A stretch of DNA of 64,000 nucleotides from Burkholderiales bacterium (GTDB lineage: Bacteria > Pseudomonadota > Gammaproteobacteria > Burkholderiales > SG8-41): contig JALHRQ010000003.1 of assembly GCA_022841375.1 (NCBI GenBank), forward strand, positions 228,692 through 292,691, written 5' to 3'. A program made the position numbers and the translations under genes. The first letter of the stretch is position 1, and each line of letters begins with the position of its first letter. The notes below the pieces were generated by a model, which did no database searches, had not been told where the DNA came from, and saw nothing but the letters and a program-made list of their open reading frames with translations. Shown one piece after another: positions 62,380 to 64,000 of this stretch.

Positions 62380-62978
62380 ATGTCAGCACACCAACCCGAT
62401 CCAAGCTCATTGCGTCTATTTTCGGCCTGTTGTTGGCTGCAACCCTGTCCATTGTTTATGCCTCGCCAGGTGCACATGGTCCTGATGGCGAGCATCTGGA
62501 CGCCAAGTCCGGTGCGGCCGCAAGTTCAAGTCAACCGCGGATGGAAGCGAATTCCGATATGTTCGAATTGGTCGCCACCCTTTATGAAGGTGAGCTGTCA
62601 ATCCTGATTGACCGTTACCAGACCAACGAGCCGTTGTTGAACGCAGAACTGGAGGTGGAAAGCGGCGGCATCAAAGCGAAAGCCAAGTTCCATGCCGACC
62701 ACGGAGATTACGCTATCGATGATCAGGCATTGCTGAAATTGTTGTTGACCCCGGGCGAACACGCACTCGTATTCACCATCGTTGCCGGCGAGGAAACCGA
62801 TCTATTGGACGGCAAACTGGTGAAAACCGCATTGACGGCGGACGGCCATGGCCGCGATGACCATGGCCACACAGGCGAGATCTCCGCATGGACGGGCCTC
62901 GCAGTCTTGGGCCTCGGTGTTGTTGTATTTCTGATCCGTCGCCGGAATCGCGGTCTCACGGCGAGCAAAGGAGCTTGA
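62376..62978 (+). CDS. Periplasmic accessory protein of the metal RND pump
   Basis: A 200-residue protein: signal peptide (to VYA), a His-containing mature start SPGAHGPDGEHLD, a beta-rich domain (about residues 60-150, MFELVATLYEGELSILIDRY ... GEHALVFTIVAGEE), a His/Asp-rich HGRDDHGHTGE linker, and a C-terminal helix. In some pumps this domain is fused to the adaptor; here it is a separate gene between czcC and czcB. Function is inferred only from context. Confidence 0.72.
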   Translation: MNVSTPTRSKLIASIFGLLLAATLSIVYASPGAHGPDGEHLDAKSGAAASSSQPRMEANSDMFELVATLYEGELSILIDRYQTNEPLLNAELEVESGGIKAKAKFHADHGDYAIDDQALLKLLLTPGEHALVFTIVAGEETDLLDGKLVKTALTADGHGRDDHGHTGEISAWTGLAVLGLGVVVFLIRRRNRGLTASKGA

Positions 62979-62980
62979 TA

Positions 62981-64000
62981 ATGATGTCGATTTGCATGTC
63001 ATTAAGCCGTCACACAGCCAGGGCAACTCTAATGCTGTTTGCGGTAGCGCTGTTCCATTCTTCGCTTGTTCACGCAGCCCCTGGTGCGCATGGCCCGGGC
63101 GGCGAACATCTGGATTCCCCAGGAACGGCGTCCAATCCGAACGGACTTGCCCGCTTGCCCGACGGCGGCGTTAACGTGCCGAAGTCAGCGCAGCGGCGCA
63201 TGGGCATCCGTACCTTGCTCGCGCCGGAGTCGGAGGCTGCCGCAACCGTGGAGTTGTCCGGGCGGGTCATTATGGATCCCAATTTCGGAGGGCGCGTGCA
63301 GACGGCGCACGGCGGGAGGGTCGAGGCTGGTCCCAAGGGACTGCCGGTAGCAGGCCAGGCTGTCAAGCGCGGTGAAGTGTTGGCCTATATCCGCCACCAT
63401 GCCGAACCGTACGCCGCGGGCAACCAGGAGTCCCTGCTCGCGGACTTGCGCAGCCAGCGGCAGATCGCCGAGCAGCGGGTCCAGCGCCTTGAGACACTCG
63501 AAGGCACTGTGCCCCGCAAGGAGATTGAAGCCGCGCGCGCGGAAGCGCAGAGTCTTCAACAGCGTGAACGCAGCATCAATGCGAGTCTCGTTGCCCGCGA
63601 GACACTCGTTGCACCTGTCTCGGGGGTCATCGCGACGGCCAACGCAGTCACCGGCCAAGTCGTAGAGTCACGGGACATGTTGTTTGAAGTAGTGGACACC
63701 GCACGCATGCTGGTGGAGGCCGCCACGGCCGATTTCGCTCTGCCGGGGCGCATCGCTGGCGCGCAGTTGCAGGGCGTGACGGGTGTACAGCTTAAATTGA
63801 TTGGGTCAGCTCTTGGGCTGCGCGACGGGTTGCTGCCATTGACCTTCTCGGTCCGCACTGAAAAGGCTGGACCTACGCTGCCTTTGGCGATTGGCCAGCC
63901 GGTGACCGTCATCGCCGCGCTCAACGAGAAGATCAAGGGCGTCGTGTTGCCGGCTCAAGCTATTGTCCGCAATGCAACCAATGAGCCCGTGGTCTGGATC
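62981..64000 (+). CDS. czcB: RND efflux periplasmic adaptor, CzcB-like (partial, runs off the window)
   Basis: The first 340 codons of a membrane fusion protein, open to the last base. Signal peptide, His-containing start APGAHGPGGEHLD, then barrel-sandwich and hairpin (SLLADLRSQRQIAEQRVQRLETLEG; VAPVSGVIATANAVTGQVV) and the beginning of the beta-barrel domain. It links the inner membrane RND pump, expected next, with CzcC. ATG 62981 and ATG 62984 are both possible. Confidence 0.9.
   Translation, partial: MMSICMSLSRHTARATLMLFAVALFHSSLVHAAPGAHGPGGEHLDSPGTASNPNGLARLPDGGVNVPKSAQRRMGIRTLLAPESEAAATVELSGRVIMDPNFGGRVQTAHGGRVEAGPKGLPVAGQAVKRGEVLAYIRHHAEPYAAGNQESLLADLRSQRQIAEQRVQRLETLEGTVPRKEIEAARAEAQSLQQRERSINASLVARETLVAPVSGVIATANAVTGQVVESRDMLFEVVDTARMLVEAATADFALPGRIAGAQLQGVTGVQLKLIGSALGLRDGLLPLTFSVRTEKAGPTLPLAIGQPVTVIAALNEKIKGVVLPAQAIVRNATNEPVVWI

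Noticed and set aside
1-64000. CRISPR arrays, tRNA or rRNA genes, insertion sequences, prophage genes
   Set aside because: No regularly spaced repeats, cloverleaf-like sequence, transposase or phage protein was recognised; coding density is high throughout.

Overview
This 64 kb window is chromosomal DNA of a GC-rich betaproteobacterium. The evidence is the housekeeping gene types (tldD beside a nitrilase, bpt next to aat, rsxB-type ferredoxin, pyrD class 2), a separated ccoNOQPGH and ccoIS arrangement, an FNR with four cluster cysteines, and an Mto-type (MtrAB/CymA/monoheme) cytochrome cluster like those known from Gallionellaceae and relatives. I cannot name a species. I see no rRNA, tRNA, CRISPR array, insertion sequence or prophage.

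Layout. 0-5.4 kb: housekeeping genes (small exported protein, nitrilase-family hydrolase, tldD, aroG, a lone cyclic-nucleotide-binding protein) and a corrinoid-binding protein. It faces a PduO-type cobalamin adenosyltransferase at 5.4-5.9 kb. 6.0-9.9 kb: two overlapping SulP anion transporters, one with a large soluble insertion. 10.1-19.4 kb: two small cytochromes c, nth, an SH3/M48-protease pair, rsxB-ald-pyrD, a two-component system, and the N-degron aminoacyl transferases bpt and aat. 19.4-25.5 kb: ompW, ccoI, ccoS, narX and narL on one strand behind an FNR box. 25.7-40.5 kb: the nitrate region, with three consecutive NarK-type transporters, narGHJI, a parvulin isomerase, a small conserved protein, nnrS, a beta carbonic anhydrase and a SirB2-like protein. 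40.5-43.5 kb: a degraded kinase relic, a nitronate-monooxygenase-like enzyme, a radical SAM/SPASM protein and a universal stress protein. 43.6-52.3 kb: the cbb3 oxidase operon ccoNOQPGH with two tiny membrane proteins, then fnr and hemN diverging from an FNR box, and a TauE/SafE-like protein. 52.3-58.9 kb: sodC, a Tat-type Rieske protein, the extracellular electron transfer cluster mtoB-mtoA-cymA-mtoD, and a divergent Dnr-like regulator preceded by two FNR boxes. 58.9-64 kb: a porin relic, an OprB-like porin, and the start of a czc-type heavy-metal RND efflux operon that runs off the window.

How it fits together. The genes describe a facultative microaerophile that respires oxygen at low tension through cbb3 oxidase, respires nitrate through NarGHI, and moves electrons across the outer membrane through an Mto/Mtr porin-cytochrome conduit. 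Five FNR-type boxes (TTGAT-N4-A/GTCAA) tie ompW/ccoIS/narXL, the cbb3 operon, fnr/hemN and the dnr/mto divergent region into one likely oxygen-responsive regulon. The window contains no nitrite, NO or N2O reductase, so the end product of nitrate reduction cannot be judged from it.
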